NCBI GenBank assembly: GCA_039810585.1
Contig: JBDHXF010000010.1
Coordinates: 1 to 64,000, forward strand
Source of the DNA: JBBATK01 sp039810585
GTDB lineage: Bacteria; Bacteroidota; Ignavibacteria; Kapaibacteriales; NICIL-2
DNA: 64,000 nucleotides
Reading direction: 5' to 3'
This document shows, piece after piece, positions 36,211-44,605 of this stretch. Every line of letters starts with the position of its first letter. Position 1 is the first letter of the stretch. Under the pieces are notes generated by a model. That model was not told the origin of the DNA, searched no databases, and worked only from the letters and a program-made list of their open reading frames with translations. Position numbers and translations under genes: made by a program.

Positions 36211-37014
36211 ATGACAGAATCAGATCTCAAGCAATCAGTAGCTGACTACTGGAACGCTCAACCTTGTGGAACTCAATTTTCGGATCAATCTAAGTACACA
36301 CGAGAGTATTTCGATGAGGTAGAAGAATTCAAGTATAATATCGAAGCGCACATCTTTTCCTTTGCACAGTTCACTCGATTTTATGGTAAAAAGGTGTTGG
36401 AAGTTGGAGTTGGTGCCGGATCAGACTTTGTTCAATGGTGTCGCGCCGGAGCGCATGCGACCGGGATCGATTTGACGGAAGAAGGCATCAATCATGTCCG
36501 TCGCAGGTTAGACGTGTATGGTTTGCACGCTGACCAACTAGTAGTAGCCGATTGTGAACGCCTACCCTTCGAAGACAATACCTTCGATTTAGTGTACAGC
36601 TCTGGGGTAATACACCATACTCCTGATACACCCAAAGCAATGCGCGAAATTATCCGCGTATGTAAGCCAGGCGGTACGTGTAAGGTGATGATCTATCATA
36701 GACACTCTCTCCTTGCCTTTTTCTTTTGGGTGCGAAAGGCTCTTTTAAAAGGCAGACCATGGAAATCCTTTGCGTGGTGTTTGTACCACTTTATGGAGAG
36801 TCCGGGAACGAAGGCGTATACAAAGAAGGAAGTGTACGAAATGCTTATGTCGCAACCAGTACATTCTGTAAGAGTTTGGCCTGTATTAACATACTATGAT
36901 CGACTCGAGAGATTTAATGTTGTCTATAAATGGATTGCAGCTATATTGGCTCGAATGCTGGGCGGTGACTCTGTGGGTTGGTTTTTGAACATTGAGTTCA
37001 CAAAAAATGCATAA
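36211..37014 (+). CDS. Class I SAM-dependent methyltransferase
   Basis: 267 residues from the ATG at 36211-36213; a TTG three codons earlier is less likely. Motif I is K-V-L-E-V-G-V-G-A-G-S-D (about 60-71), motif II G-I-D-L-T-E-E, and the post-motif D-L-V-Y-S-S-G-V-I-H-H-T-P-D-T with M-R-E-I-x-R-V-C-K-P-G-G is typical of Methyltransf_11 proteins acting on small molecules, quinones or sugars. The N-terminal V-A-D-Y-W-N-A-Q-P-C-G is seen in members from natural-product and surface-sugar loci. The substrate is not predictable. It is divergent from asnB and followed after 22 bases by the WD40 gene. Confidence 0.88.
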   Translation: MTESDLKQSVADYWNAQPCGTQFSDQSKYTREYFDEVEEFKYNIEAHIFSFAQFTRFYGKKVLEVGVGAGSDFVQWCRAGAHATGIDLTEEGINHVRRRLDVYGLHADQLVVADCERLPFEDNTFDLVYSSGVIHHTPDTPKAMREIIRVCKPGGTCKVMIYHRHSLLAFFFWVRKALLKGRPWKSFAWCLYHFMESPGTKAYTKKEVYEMLMSQPVHSVRVWPVLTYYDRLERFNVVYKWIAAILARMLGGDSVGWFLNIEFTKNA

Positions 37015-37036
37015 TAATTCAATTTCTGAGGGAGTT

Positions 37037-38575
37037 ATGAAAAAGTTGATGTGGTTGGTTTTCGCAACTGTGCTGTTCTCGTTTCAACTGCGTGCCGACT
37101 CAATAAAAATCACCGCACCAATAGGCGAAGTACACTGGCTAGTTGGTGAGTACCATTTGATCACGTGGACTGGCGTGGCAAAAGACATCTTTGTTCGTAT
37201 AGAACTGAGTACGAATAACGGTAGCACGTGGTCGACAATTACGGACTCCGCATCGAATGGTTCTTACCTCTGGAAAGTAACAGACATAATGAGTTCATCG
37301 TGTCTTCTCAGAGTATCAGCTCCGTTGGTTACGTCATCGGTAATCATCTTGAAAGGACATGCCGGATTCGTCAATACGGCATCATTTAGCAAAGATGGCA
37401 TTCTATGTGCCACGGGCAGTGACGATGCGTCCGCTAAAATTTGGAATGCTCATACCGGCGAACTGCTGAGAACCATTACTGGTCATACATCGGACGTCAT
37501 GTACACGGCGATTTCGCCAGACAACACAAAGATCTTAACGTGTTCACAAGATGGAACGGCAAAGATATGGGACTTGGCGACGGGTGCTTTGCTTCATACA
37601 TTATATGGGCATACATTGGGTTTAGTGTACGGCGAATTTTCTCCAGATGGATTACTTGTCTCAACGTCATCAGATGACGGTACCGCGAAAATCTGGGATG
37701 CAAATACAGGCCAACTACTCGAAACACTCCTTGGCTATGAAGGTTTTTCCGGACGCGGACTTTACTGTGCCTTTTTTAGTCCGGATGGAAAGTTCGTTGC
37801 CACAGCCGGACGCGATTCTACTGCTCGAATATTTGATATAGCAACCGGCAGACTGGTGCAGAAAATTAAGCATAACAATGTAGTGCATTGGGCTTGTTGG
37901 AATAGCGATATGACTTTGTTCGCAACTGCTTGTAGAGACAACAATGCATACGTATTCGACACTGATTCGTACACAGTTAAGGGAGTTCTCCATGGGCACG
38001 TGGACTGGGTTTGGAGTGTTGAGTTCAGTCGGGATGGTACACAAATTTTGACGGGCGGACGCGACGGTTACTTCAGAGTTTGGAATGCACAAAACTACGC
38101 GTGCACAAAAACCATGTATGTATGCAATTCAGACGTGGGTGCTGCACGATTCAGCCCAACCGCAGATCGCATTCTCACTGGCTCTAATGACAATCTGGGA
38201 CGCATTTTCTTCTTAGACCTTTCGAATACACCACGGACAACCGACGTATCCGCATCTCCTTTTGTTATCAATAACAGCGCAACATCGGGCGTGGCGTACA
38301 GTGCCGAGGAACTTGGTCTAACTGTGTATCCAAATCCTTCTTCTAGCGAGCTACTCATCCGCCTACCTGTTGAATTCGTTGCAATTTCAATTGATATTGT
38401 CGATGAACTTGGCCTTGTTGCCAAGCACATCTCATCTAGTGTTGCGGGCTCGCAGAGCGAATCTTGTTTACACCTTGATGTCTCAGGCTGGCCAAACGGA
38501 GCATACACGGTCGTGATCTCTGGAAATAGCGCTAGCAAGTATTCCATTCGCACTCACGTCGTTGTACTCCATTAG
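37037..38575 (+). CDS. Secreted WD40-repeat protein with T9SS sorting tail
   Basis: 512 residues from the ATG at 37037-37039 (GGGAG 5 bases upstream; signal peptide M-K-K-L-M-W-L to L-R-A-D-S). Residues about 25-100 form an Ig-like domain (I-T-W-T-G, S-x-N-N-G-S-T-W). Residues about 105-405 carry seven WD40 repeats, for example G-H-T-S-D-V-M-Y-T-A-I-S-P-D and D-G-T-A-K-I-W-D. The last ~80 residues are a T9SS type A domain: L-T-V-Y-P-N-P-S-S-S-E-L-L-I, I-V-D-E-L-G, G-A-Y-T-V-V-I-S, ending V-V-V-L-H. WD40 propellers are usually intracellular scaffolds; an exported one suggests surface binding. A terminator follows. Confidence 0.88.
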   Translation: MKKLMWLVFATVLFSFQLRADSIKITAPIGEVHWLVGEYHLITWTGVAKDIFVRIELSTNNGSTWSTITDSASNGSYLWKVTDIMSSSCLLRVSAPLVTSSVIILKGHAGFVNTASFSKDGILCATGSDDASAKIWNAHTGELLRTITGHTSDVMYTAISPDNTKILTCSQDGTAKIWDLATGALLHTLYGHTLGLVYGEFSPDGLLVSTSSDDGTAKIWDANTGQLLETLLGYEGFSGRGLYCAFFSPDGKFVATAGRDSTARIFDIATGRLVQKIKHNNVVHWACWNSDMTLFATACRDNNAYVFDTDSYTVKGVLHGHVDWVWSVEFSRDGTQILTGGRDGYFRVWNAQNYACTKTMYVCNSDVGAARFSPTADRILTGSNDNLGRIFFLDLSNTPRTTDVSASPFVINNSATSGVAYSAEELGLTVYPNPSSSELLIRLPVEFVAISIDIVDELGLVAKHISSSVAGSQSESCLHLDVSGWPNGAYTVVISGNSASKYSIRTHVVVLH

Positions 38576-38639
38576 GGTTGTAGATTCTATACACCCGCGA
38601 AGTCTTTAACGCAAGTGGGCACGCTGCTAAAGAAAGTGA

Positions 38640-38670
38640 CGGTCGTCAAGATTTTGGCGACCGTTTTTTT
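38640..38670 (+). terminator. Rho-independent terminator after the WD40 gene
   Basis: CGGTCGTCAA / TTGGCGACCG (10 pairs, one G-T) with a 4-base loop followed by seven T residues on the plus strand. It lies 64 bases after the WD40 stop codon and overlaps the last codons and stop of the convergent cytochrome b gene. Confidence 0.85.
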
Positions 38671-39797
38671 GTAAAAAGCGGTAACAGATACACGCCAACG
38701 ATTGCACCCATGACACCCACTACTACCAGATCTTCTGGAAGATTGTGTAGCAAAACATACACAGGTTGAAAATACCATTCCGGCTGGATTTGCTCCGGTG
38801 CCAGCCCGTTCGCATTGAGCGAATGTTGCACAGTAGGTCCCATGTTCATCGTGCTCATGCCAGCCAAAAGTATCATTACCACGGCAACACCGCGAGTTAG
38901 GAAGAAACGACTGTTGCTTACACCGCTATTTGAAGTGCCATGCGTCAGAGTTTTCACATTTCGATAGCTCGCATTCAGCATCAGCACTAGCGTGGCGGGA
39001 ATCACAAATGCATGAATGAGGAACAAACGTTGCAATCGCGTATCGATGACTGAGGACGTCGATTCTAAAAGCGAGACCCAGATAGTACCGACAATCGGAA
39101 CATACTCAGATAACAAATGATGGAGCATTCTCCACACCTGTTGTGCTCTACTATCCCAACTCAACAGAGAGCCCAACAACGCCCCCGTACTAATGAGAAT
39201 CACAATGCTAATACTTCGAGTCCATCCCGGAGTGAATGTGTTGCTGTAGAGCTTTAGAACTATCATCACGACTGCAAACGCATAGACCACAAACATCAAC
39301 GCTTGAGCACACCAATGATGAAGTTCCGCCATAAACACACCGCCGGCTTCTGAGTGCAGAATTCCAATGTGAATACTATTGAACGCTTCGGATGCCATCC
39401 CAGTGCCTCCTGCGATCGGTCTAAAGTTTGTCGAGTCGTGAAATATAGACAACGAATCTTTTAGCTCTGCACCTGTCACTAAACATGTGCTACCGCGGAC
39501 ATACAGTGTATCACCGTCGTAATCAAGTACGGTTCGCAATGCCTGCAATGCGAGTGCCTGTGATCCATCCTGGCTAACCTGGATTTTAGTAGATGGTACA
39601 TATCCAAACGACAACAAAAACCCTGAAACAAACTGTAATACCAACAGCGTACTAATGAGGTGTAGAAAACCATCGAGAATGGTCTCCTTCCAAGTGGAAA
39701 TTGGTTCAAACCGTGTACGGAACTCAAGACGTCTAGCCTTTACCTGTTCACGAATGCGTGTCATTCCCTTCCCTATCTCCAGCCAAAATTCTTTCAT
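38646..39797 (-). CDS. Divergent cytochrome b (bc1/b6f type) lacking both haem b_H histidines
   Basis: 383 residues, about eight membrane helices, with N- and C-terminal cytochrome b parts in one chain. Conserved: helix A G-F-L-L-S-F-G-Y-V-P-S (about 59-69), helix B H160 in L-H-H-W, the S-W-D (204-206) equivalent of S-L-P-W-D, V-P-I-V-G, helix D H262 in L-F-L-I-H-A-F-V-I-P, and the quinol-site P-E-W-Y at 339-342. In diheme cytochrome b each of helices B and D has a second His 14 (15) residues later; here those places are Phe174 and Ala276/Ser277. So the haem b_L ligands remain and the b_H ligands are gone. There is also a loop about 50 residues longer than usual between helices A and B. No Rieske or cytochrome c gene adjoins. 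The start overlaps trmH by 4 bases. Confidence 0.82.
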   Translation of the reverse strand: MKEFWLEIGKGMTRIREQVKARRLEFRTRFEPISTWKETILDGFLHLISTLLVLQFVSGFLLSFGYVPSTKIQVSQDGSQALALQALRTVLDYDGDTLYVRGSTCLVTGAELKDSLSIFHDSTNFRPIAGGTGMASEAFNSIHIGILHSEAGGVFMAELHHWCAQALMFVVYAFAVVMIVLKLYSNTFTPGWTRSISIVILISTGALLGSLLSWDSRAQQVWRMLHHLLSEYVPIVGTIWVSLLESTSSVIDTRLQRLFLIHAFVIPATLVLMLNASYRNVKTLTHGTSNSGVSNSRFFLTRGVAVVMILLAGMSTMNMGPTVQHSLNANGLAPEQIQPEWYFQPVYVLLHNLPEDLVVVGVMGAIVGVYLLPLFTKKRSPKS

Positions 39798-40411
39798 CGT
39801 TGCAGCCAGTTGATGAGGAGGGATTCTCGTTCGGATTCGGAGAGCAGGGACTGAGTGTAGAGTCCGGCCTTTTCGCGTTGACGGTATGCTTCAAAGAGGC
39901 ATACGGCGGCAGCCACTGAGATATTGAGACTCTCCACTAATCCAACCATGGGTATCACAACGTTCCCGTCGCTGTATCGCAGCGCTTCTTCAGAAACTCC
40001 GCTGTGCTCGTTGCCAAACAGTATGGCAGTGGGCTGAGTCAAATCCAGATCGTAAATCGATAGGGCGTTGTCACTCAATTTGGTTGTATAGATTTTCATC
40101 CCCTTTGCGCGCACCTGTGTCATGCATTCTTCAACACTGGTGTAGTGATATTGCTCGACCCATTTTCTAGCCGATCCAGACGTTTTCTTGCCAAATGTTG
40201 GAAACACTTCCCTACCGTTATAAATCAGATGGATATCCTTCACACCAACGGCATCGCATGAGCGAAGTACGGCTGCCACGTTGTGCTCATCATGGACGTT
40301 TTCGAGGATGATGCTCAGATGCGGCTGACGGTGCGCAATGACCTTTCGGAGCTTGGCAAGGCGAGCTTCAGTGGCGGTTTCCCGAGGATCGTAGGGCGTG
40401 TGTGGGGTCAT
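39794..40411 (-). CDS. trmH: TrmH/SpoU family RNA 2'-O-methyltransferase
   Basis: 205 residues. The SPOUT fold motifs are plain: I-L-E-N-V-H-D-E-H-N-V-A-A-V-L-R-S-C-D-A-V-G (motif 1, about 35-56), L-F-G-N-E-H-S-G-V-S-E-E-A-L (motif 2, about 131-144) and I-P-M-V-G-L-V-E-S-L-N-I-S-V-A-A-A-V (motif 3, about 153-170). The pattern fits TrmH, which methylates the ribose of G18 in tRNA; an rRNA target is possible. It lies downstream of nuoD, separated by a terminator, and its stop overlaps the start of the cytochrome b gene (ATGA). Confidence 0.9.
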   Translation of the reverse strand: MTPHTPYDPRETATEARLAKLRKVIAHRQPHLSIILENVHDEHNVAAVLRSCDAVGVKDIHLIYNGREVFPTFGKKTSGSARKWVEQYHYTSVEECMTQVRAKGMKIYTTKLSDNALSIYDLDLTQPTAILFGNEHSGVSEEALRYSDGNVVIPMVGLVESLNISVAAAVCLFEAYRQREKAGLYTQSLLSESERESLLINWLQR

Positions 40412-40432
40412 CGTGTCTTTTCGTGCTGAAAT

Positions 40433-40469
40433 AAAAAACGGGACATCCTCTGCAACGTGGTGTCCCGTT
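40433..40469 (-). terminator. Rho-independent terminator after nuoD
   Basis: On the minus strand AACGGGACA and TGTCCCGTT form a 9-bp stem, extended by C-C/G-G across a bulge, and are followed by a T-run (TTTTTTAT). It lies 20 bases after the nuoD stop codon and before trmH. Confidence 0.88.
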
Positions 40470-40488
40470 CTATCGTTTGTGCAAGCTT

Positions 40489-41775
40489 TTACTTGTCGGC
40501 TTCGCCCATCACAGGGTCGATGCCCCCGATGATAGCCACAACGTCAGACACCATCGATCCTTCAGCCATATAGCTTAAACCTTGAAGGTTCGAAGTCGAG
40601 GGTGATCGGATCTTAAGCTTCCACGGATAACCGGTTCCATTCGAAACGATGAAGAAACCCAGCTCGCCTTTCGGCGATTCGATGGCCGTATAGGTTTCGC
40701 CCGGAGGAGGAGCGGCTCCAAAATTGACGATCATGAAGTCGTTAATCAACTCCTCCATCTTCGTATAAATTTCCGCCTTATGCGCCTGAACGTTTTGAGG
40801 ATCGTTCAGCTTGACGTCGCCCGTTGGTGGATTGTCCAACAACTGATGGATAATCTTGATCGACTCGCGACATTCCATCATCCGCACCTTATACCGACCG
40901 TAACAGTCGGAATCCGTATGTGATTGTACATCAAAATCCACTTGATCATACCACAAATAGGGCATGTCCTTACGCAAATCGCGCGTACTTCCGGATGCAC
41001 GGAGCAATGGTCCGGTCAATCCCAGCGACACAGCCTTTTCCAAACTGCAGTATCCCACGCCGGCCATGCGATCGATGAAGATTCTGTTGCGATCGATGAG
41101 TCCTTCCGTTGCAACCAACTCCGGTAAGAACTGTGTTGCCCAATCACGAATCATCTGCAACGTATGTTCATCGATGTCATTGGCTACACCACCAACCCGG
41201 GTGTAACTGGTGGTAAAACGTGCACCACAAATCAATTCAAAAATGTCGTACAGTTTCTCACGCTCCGCAAAGGTCCACAGGAAAACCGTGAGGGCTCCAA
41301 CGTCCATACATGCTGCGCCAACCGCGAGCATGTGCGACGACAATCTCGCCAACTCACTGACCAATGTACGAATCCACTGTGCTCGCGGTGGAGCTTCAAT
41401 GTTGAGCGCCTTCTCTATAGCTAAGGCTATCCCGACGTTGTTGGACATCGGTGACAAGTAGTCCAAGCGATCGGTATGAGGAATGAACTCGTTATACGTT
41501 GTATTCTCCGCAAGCTTTTCGTATCCACGGTGCAGGTAGCCAAGTTCCGGGACACACTTGATCACGGTCTCTCCATCCAGTCGAAGCAACACACGTAATA
41601 CGCCGTGCGTAGCCGGATGCTGTGGCCCCATGTTCAACACCATGTCGTTTTCCAACGGATCCTCAAAGAGAACCGTGGTGTCCTTGTCTACCAATTCCTT
41701 ATAAATTTTATCCTGGCGCGCTACGCGCACCCGTTCAAGCTTTGCTGAAGAACCTATGGAGATTTCGTCCATCAT
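40489..41775 (-). CDS. nuoD: NADH-quinone oxidoreductase subunit D
   Basis: 428 residues, the normal length for the 49-kDa subunit of complex I. Family blocks: M-G-P-Q-H-P-A-T-H-G-V-L-R (about 50-62), E-L-G-Y-L-H-R-G-Y-E-K, D-R-L-D-Y-L-S-P-M, S-S-H-M-L-A-V-G-A, and the C-terminal F-G-A-A-P-P-G-E-T-Y-T-A-I-E-S-P-K-G-E-L-G. His and Tyr residues of the quinone pocket (H in T-H-G-V, Y in H-T-D-R-L-D-Y region) are kept. It should be the peripheral-arm subunit forming the quinone site. No other nuo gene is present in the window: a receiver-domain gene precedes it and a terminator follows, so the subunit is encoded apart from its partners. Confidence 0.95.
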   Translation of the reverse strand: MMDEISIGSSAKLERVRVARQDKIYKELVDKDTTVLFEDPLENDMVLNMGPQHPATHGVLRVLLRLDGETVIKCVPELGYLHRGYEKLAENTTYNEFIPHTDRLDYLSPMSNNVGIALAIEKALNIEAPPRAQWIRTLVSELARLSSHMLAVGAACMDVGALTVFLWTFAEREKLYDIFELICGARFTTSYTRVGGVANDIDEHTLQMIRDWATQFLPELVATEGLIDRNRIFIDRMAGVGYCSLEKAVSLGLTGPLLRASGSTRDLRKDMPYLWYDQVDFDVQSHTDSDCYGRYKVRMMECRESIKIIHQLLDNPPTGDVKLNDPQNVQAHKAEIYTKMEELINDFMIVNFGAAPPPGETYTAIESPKGELGFFIVSNGTGYPWKLKIRSPSTSNLQGLSYMAEGSMVSDVVAIIGGIDPVMGEADK

Positions 41776-41877
41776 CTAGTACCGGAAGTGATCGTGTCTA
41801 TCTAACAAAAATACTGAGAATATGGCGTTTTCGGCATGCTCTTGCTGTATCTCTCGCGAATGCCGCGCTCAAAAAAC

Positions 41878-42381
41878 CTACTTTGCGCTAATCAGACTGA
41901 ACAGTCCATAGGCAAAGGCAGCGGCAAGCAAGATCCAGAAGGCCATATTGATAAATTTCTGGGTTCCGGACGGCTCTTTCGCTACGCGAAGGTTCTGAAT
42001 GTTTTGTACAGCAATGGCCAACTTCAGAAATGCCGTTTCCGTTTTCAAGATGTAGTCGTAGGCTCCAAACTTGATGGTATTCGCTGCAATCTCCGGTTTA
42101 TCCTGCGAGCTCAAAAACACCACAGGAAGTTCGCTAAAGCGTTCCTTCAACTTTGCCAGCACTTGGATGCCATTCATAGCGTCGGCTTTGATGGAATCCA
42201 GCTGGTAGTCCAAGATCACCAAATCGGGCATCTGACTCATGGATGCGAGGGCGTCTTCCCCGGTGCCAAACAATTCAACTGTAAGGGTCTGATCGTGCTT
42301 CGTTAAACTGTCCTTGATCATCTCGCACATCATTGGATCGTCGTCAATCACCATGATGTTCATTGCAGAAAGTAAAGCCAT
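41878..42381 (-). CDS. Receiver-domain protein with C-terminal membrane anchor
   Basis: 167 residues. Residues 7-128 are a CheY-like receiver: acidic pair in M-V-I-D-D-D, phospho-acceptor Asp in L-V-I-L-D-Y-Q, Ser in V-V-F-L-S-S, and Lys in Y-I-L-K-T. Residues about 143-163 are one hydrophobic segment (M-A-F-W-I-L-L-A-A-A-F-A-Y-G-L-F-S-L-I), giving a tail-anchored receiver with the receiver in the cytoplasm. There is no output domain and no kinase gene nearby. The start at 42379-42381 has GAGGA 11 bases upstream. It is 102 bases upstream of nuoD on the same strand. Confidence 0.85.
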   Translation of the reverse strand: MALLSAMNIMVIDDDPMMCEMIKDSLTKHDQTLTVELFGTGEDALASMSQMPDLVILDYQLDSIKADAMNGIQVLAKLKERFSELPVVFLSSQDKPEIAANTIKFGAYDYILKTETAFLKLAIAVQNIQNLRVAKEPSGTQKFINMAFWILLAAAFAYGLFSLISAK

Positions 42382-42494
42382 GCTCTATGGTCCTCGAAGA
42401 TAAAAAGTGCGCGAAGCGCCTACGTATAAAAAGACAAAATAGCGATTTCGACTGAGCGGACAACGGGGTGCTTCGGCTAGTTCCGGACGACTTG

Positions 42495-43790
42495 TCAATT
42501 CATGCACTGGAGCAGGTAGAGCCGTTGATTGATGCGACCCAGCGCCTCGTACTTATCACTACGCCAATTGTATCTGGGCAGCGAGGTTTCGTCGCACATC
42601 CGAGACACCCACAAATCTTTGCGTTCGATTTCTCGGAACACCAGGCTGCTTGTGGTGCTGTATGCAAAGGTGCTTGATCCCGACTTGTGCGCAAAGGTAC
42701 CGTCGGCACTTATCACTTGATTGATGGGCGTCTTTTTACCATTGATGCTGATGAAACACTCGGAGTCACATCCAAAATAGAAGAGCTCCTTGCCATCCGC
42801 CGTGAACTTTGGCTCTCCTGTGGCTACAGATCCCGCTGAATACTCGGCACCGGTCATGATGACCAATCCGGAGGCAAGAAGCTGCGATCTCGCTGCCCAC
42901 ATAGGGAGTGTAGGATGAAGCACCAAGGCATCAAGTTGCTCATATTGTCGGCTAAAGAGGGGTCGAGTATATTCGTCCGCAAAGAGCACCACCTCTCGGT
43001 CGCTCCCCTGCGAGACGATGGCTGCCCCTACCGTACCTGCAACGTTGAGGCAAGGCTCCGTCACCTGAAGAAACGGTCCCGCAACTTCCTCGTCACCCCG
43101 ATAGATTCGCCATTGCGAACCACTCAGTGCCGCATACACTAATGCTCCATCTGTCCAGAAGCCAAAGAGTTTAAGGTCGTCGTATTGAGATCCCTGTCTG
43201 CCGTCAACAACGAACGACTTCGAGCCCGCTTGTGAGATCACCCATGCAAGGTGCTCACCGCCGTACGACGTATAGAGTCGATCCACACGGTTGAGCACCG
43301 TGTGTTTTTGACGTCGCCTCTCAATAATCTCTTGCGACCCTTCAAAAACACTGTAGGTTAATTCTCCCCCCACGTAACTGAAGTGTAGCTCACCGGGAGC
43401 GGTGCAGACGACACTTTCTGCTCTGCCATCATGCAACAAGTGCCACTGATTTCTCATCGAAGCCCATGCTGCCCAATGTTCGCCATCCGGGGAGAAGACC
43501 AAGCTCTGGATACGGTCGTAGGTTTCACTTTTCTGACCATTAATCCACAGTCGATAGAGAGAATCGTATGGCATCGTGACCGCCCACCAGTTCGTGGTAG
43601 AATCCAAGCCATAACTCACGAGTTGTTCAGAACCGTCTAGGATCTGTTTTTCCTCGCAAAACTCTCGGGCATGAAGATTCATGGTCACGGCGACGAGCAG
43701 AGCAAGCGACACGTTCCAAAACGCAAGTGCTCGATAGCTAAGAAGTCGCAGTGACGGCATGTTGAGTACAGTAGTGGTTGTGGTGTTCAT
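42495..43790 (-). CDS. Secreted protein with WD40-like/PD40 beta-propeller character
   Basis: 431 residues from the ATG at 43788-43790; another ATG at 43758-43760 is equally possible, and the frame is open further upstream. A signal peptide ends near M-N-L-H-A-R. The body repeats short units such as S-L-V-F-S-P-D-G-E-H-W-A-A-W and P-K-F-T-A-D-G-K-E-L-F-Y-F-G, as in periplasmic PD40/TolB-type propellers. No catalytic motif and no T9SS tail was found. It is followed downstream by the receiver gene, with 113 bases between. Function unknown. Confidence 0.65.
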   Translation of the reverse strand: MNTTTTTVLNMPSLRLLSYRALAFWNVSLALLVAVTMNLHAREFCEEKQILDGSEQLVSYGLDSTTNWWAVTMPYDSLYRLWINGQKSETYDRIQSLVFSPDGEHWAAWASMRNQWHLLHDGRAESVVCTAPGELHFSYVGGELTYSVFEGSQEIIERRRQKHTVLNRVDRLYTSYGGEHLAWVISQAGSKSFVVDGRQGSQYDDLKLFGFWTDGALVYAALSGSQWRIYRGDEEVAGPFLQVTEPCLNVAGTVGAAIVSQGSDREVVLFADEYTRPLFSRQYEQLDALVLHPTLPMWAARSQLLASGLVIMTGAEYSAGSVATGEPKFTADGKELFYFGCDSECFISINGKKTPINQVISADGTFAHKSGSSTFAYSTTSSLVFREIERKDLWVSRMCDETSLPRYNWRSDKYEALGRINQRLYLLQCMN

Positions 43791-43980
43791 ACGGTGCGAA
43801 TGCTGAATCGAATTGTCTTCTAATGCCTGTGTACAGTACCAAGTGATGAATGCATACGACGTGTAGCGCAACCAAGATTGGCTCTACACAACAGCAGACA
43901 TCACTCTTATTCTCGCACAACACCATGGACTAAAGCGAACAAACGAAGTGTGGTGAAGCAGTTTTTCATGAAGCGTTGTG

Positions 43981-44574
43981 TCAGTAGACGAGTTGTGAGC
44001 TGCGCCGACGAACCATTCCCTGTTCCGTAACCATGGCATCCAAAGCGACGTCGTGGGATTCGGGTTGAAAGTTGTCACGAAAGCACAGGCTGTAGGCTAA
44101 ACCAAAGGCAAAACCTCGACGATTCGCCAGAAAGCGATCGTAATAGCCCTTGCCATAGCCAATGCGGTACAACGAACTGTTGAATGCCACTACCGGTGTT
44201 ACAATGAGCACCGATTCGGCGTGCATTTCATCTTCAGACACCGGCTCGATGTCCACCGGTTGACGTATACCGTAGGGGCCTGCCTCGAGCCTCATACCTT
44301 CCTTGTACCGTGCATGGTGAAGCTGAGTCGTTGACGTGTTGCTCAGTGGTACAACCACCTGCTTAGCCTGCGACCAAGCCGACCTAATGATGTCGTCCGT
44401 CTCGGGCTCAGATCCGCTGCTGAGAAAGATATGAACGGTGGACGCCTGGGCATATTCAAAACTCTGCTCCAGCACCATGCGCATGCTGTGCGACCACTCC
44501 GACCGAACTGCGGCATTCAGCGCATTCCGCTCTTTGAGAACTTGGGTTCGGATAGTATGCTTGTTTTCAATCAT
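43981..44574 (-). CDS. 5-formyltetrahydrofolate cyclo-ligase
   Basis: 197 residues from the ATG at 44572-44574, chosen because the family begins with this pattern (M-I-E-N-K-H-T-I-R-T-Q-V-L-K-E-R); a TTG 16 codons upstream with GGAG beside it would overlap the transporter gene by 17 bases. The ATP/folate-site block R-I-G-Y-G-K-G-Y-Y-D-R-F-L near residue 142 is diagnostic, as is F-L-S-S-G-S-E-P-x-T-D near 51. The enzyme turns 5-formyl-THF into 5,10-methenyl-THF with ATP. It lies 31 bases downstream of the EamA transporter gene with this start. Confidence 0.9.
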   Translation of the reverse strand: MIENKHTIRTQVLKERNALNAAVRSEWSHSMRMVLEQSFEYAQASTVHIFLSSGSEPETDDIIRSAWSQAKQVVVPLSNTSTTQLHHARYKEGMRLEAGPYGIRQPVDIEPVSEDEMHAESVLIVTPVVAFNSSLYRIGYGKGYYDRFLANRRGFAFGLAYSLCFRDNFQPESHDVALDAMVTEQGMVRRRSSQLVY

Positions 44575-44605
44575 GCTGCGTTGGAATCCAATGTGCATTT
44601 GTGGT

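Noticed and set aside
34094..37014. Polysaccharide or exosortase-linked biosynthesis locus (asparagine synthetase plus methyltransferase)
   Set aside because: No glycosyltransferase, flippase or exosortase gene is next to them; the asnB product fits ordinary asparagine synthesis.
41836..42306. Plus-strand open frame of 156 codons
   Set aside because: Antisense to the receiver-domain gene, which has all phosphorylation residues.
42400..42445. Short repeats TATAAAAAG/GATAAAAAG and a GCGC-GAA-GCGC hairpin near the receiver gene
   Set aside because: Too short and unremarkable in AT-rich spacer to support a function.
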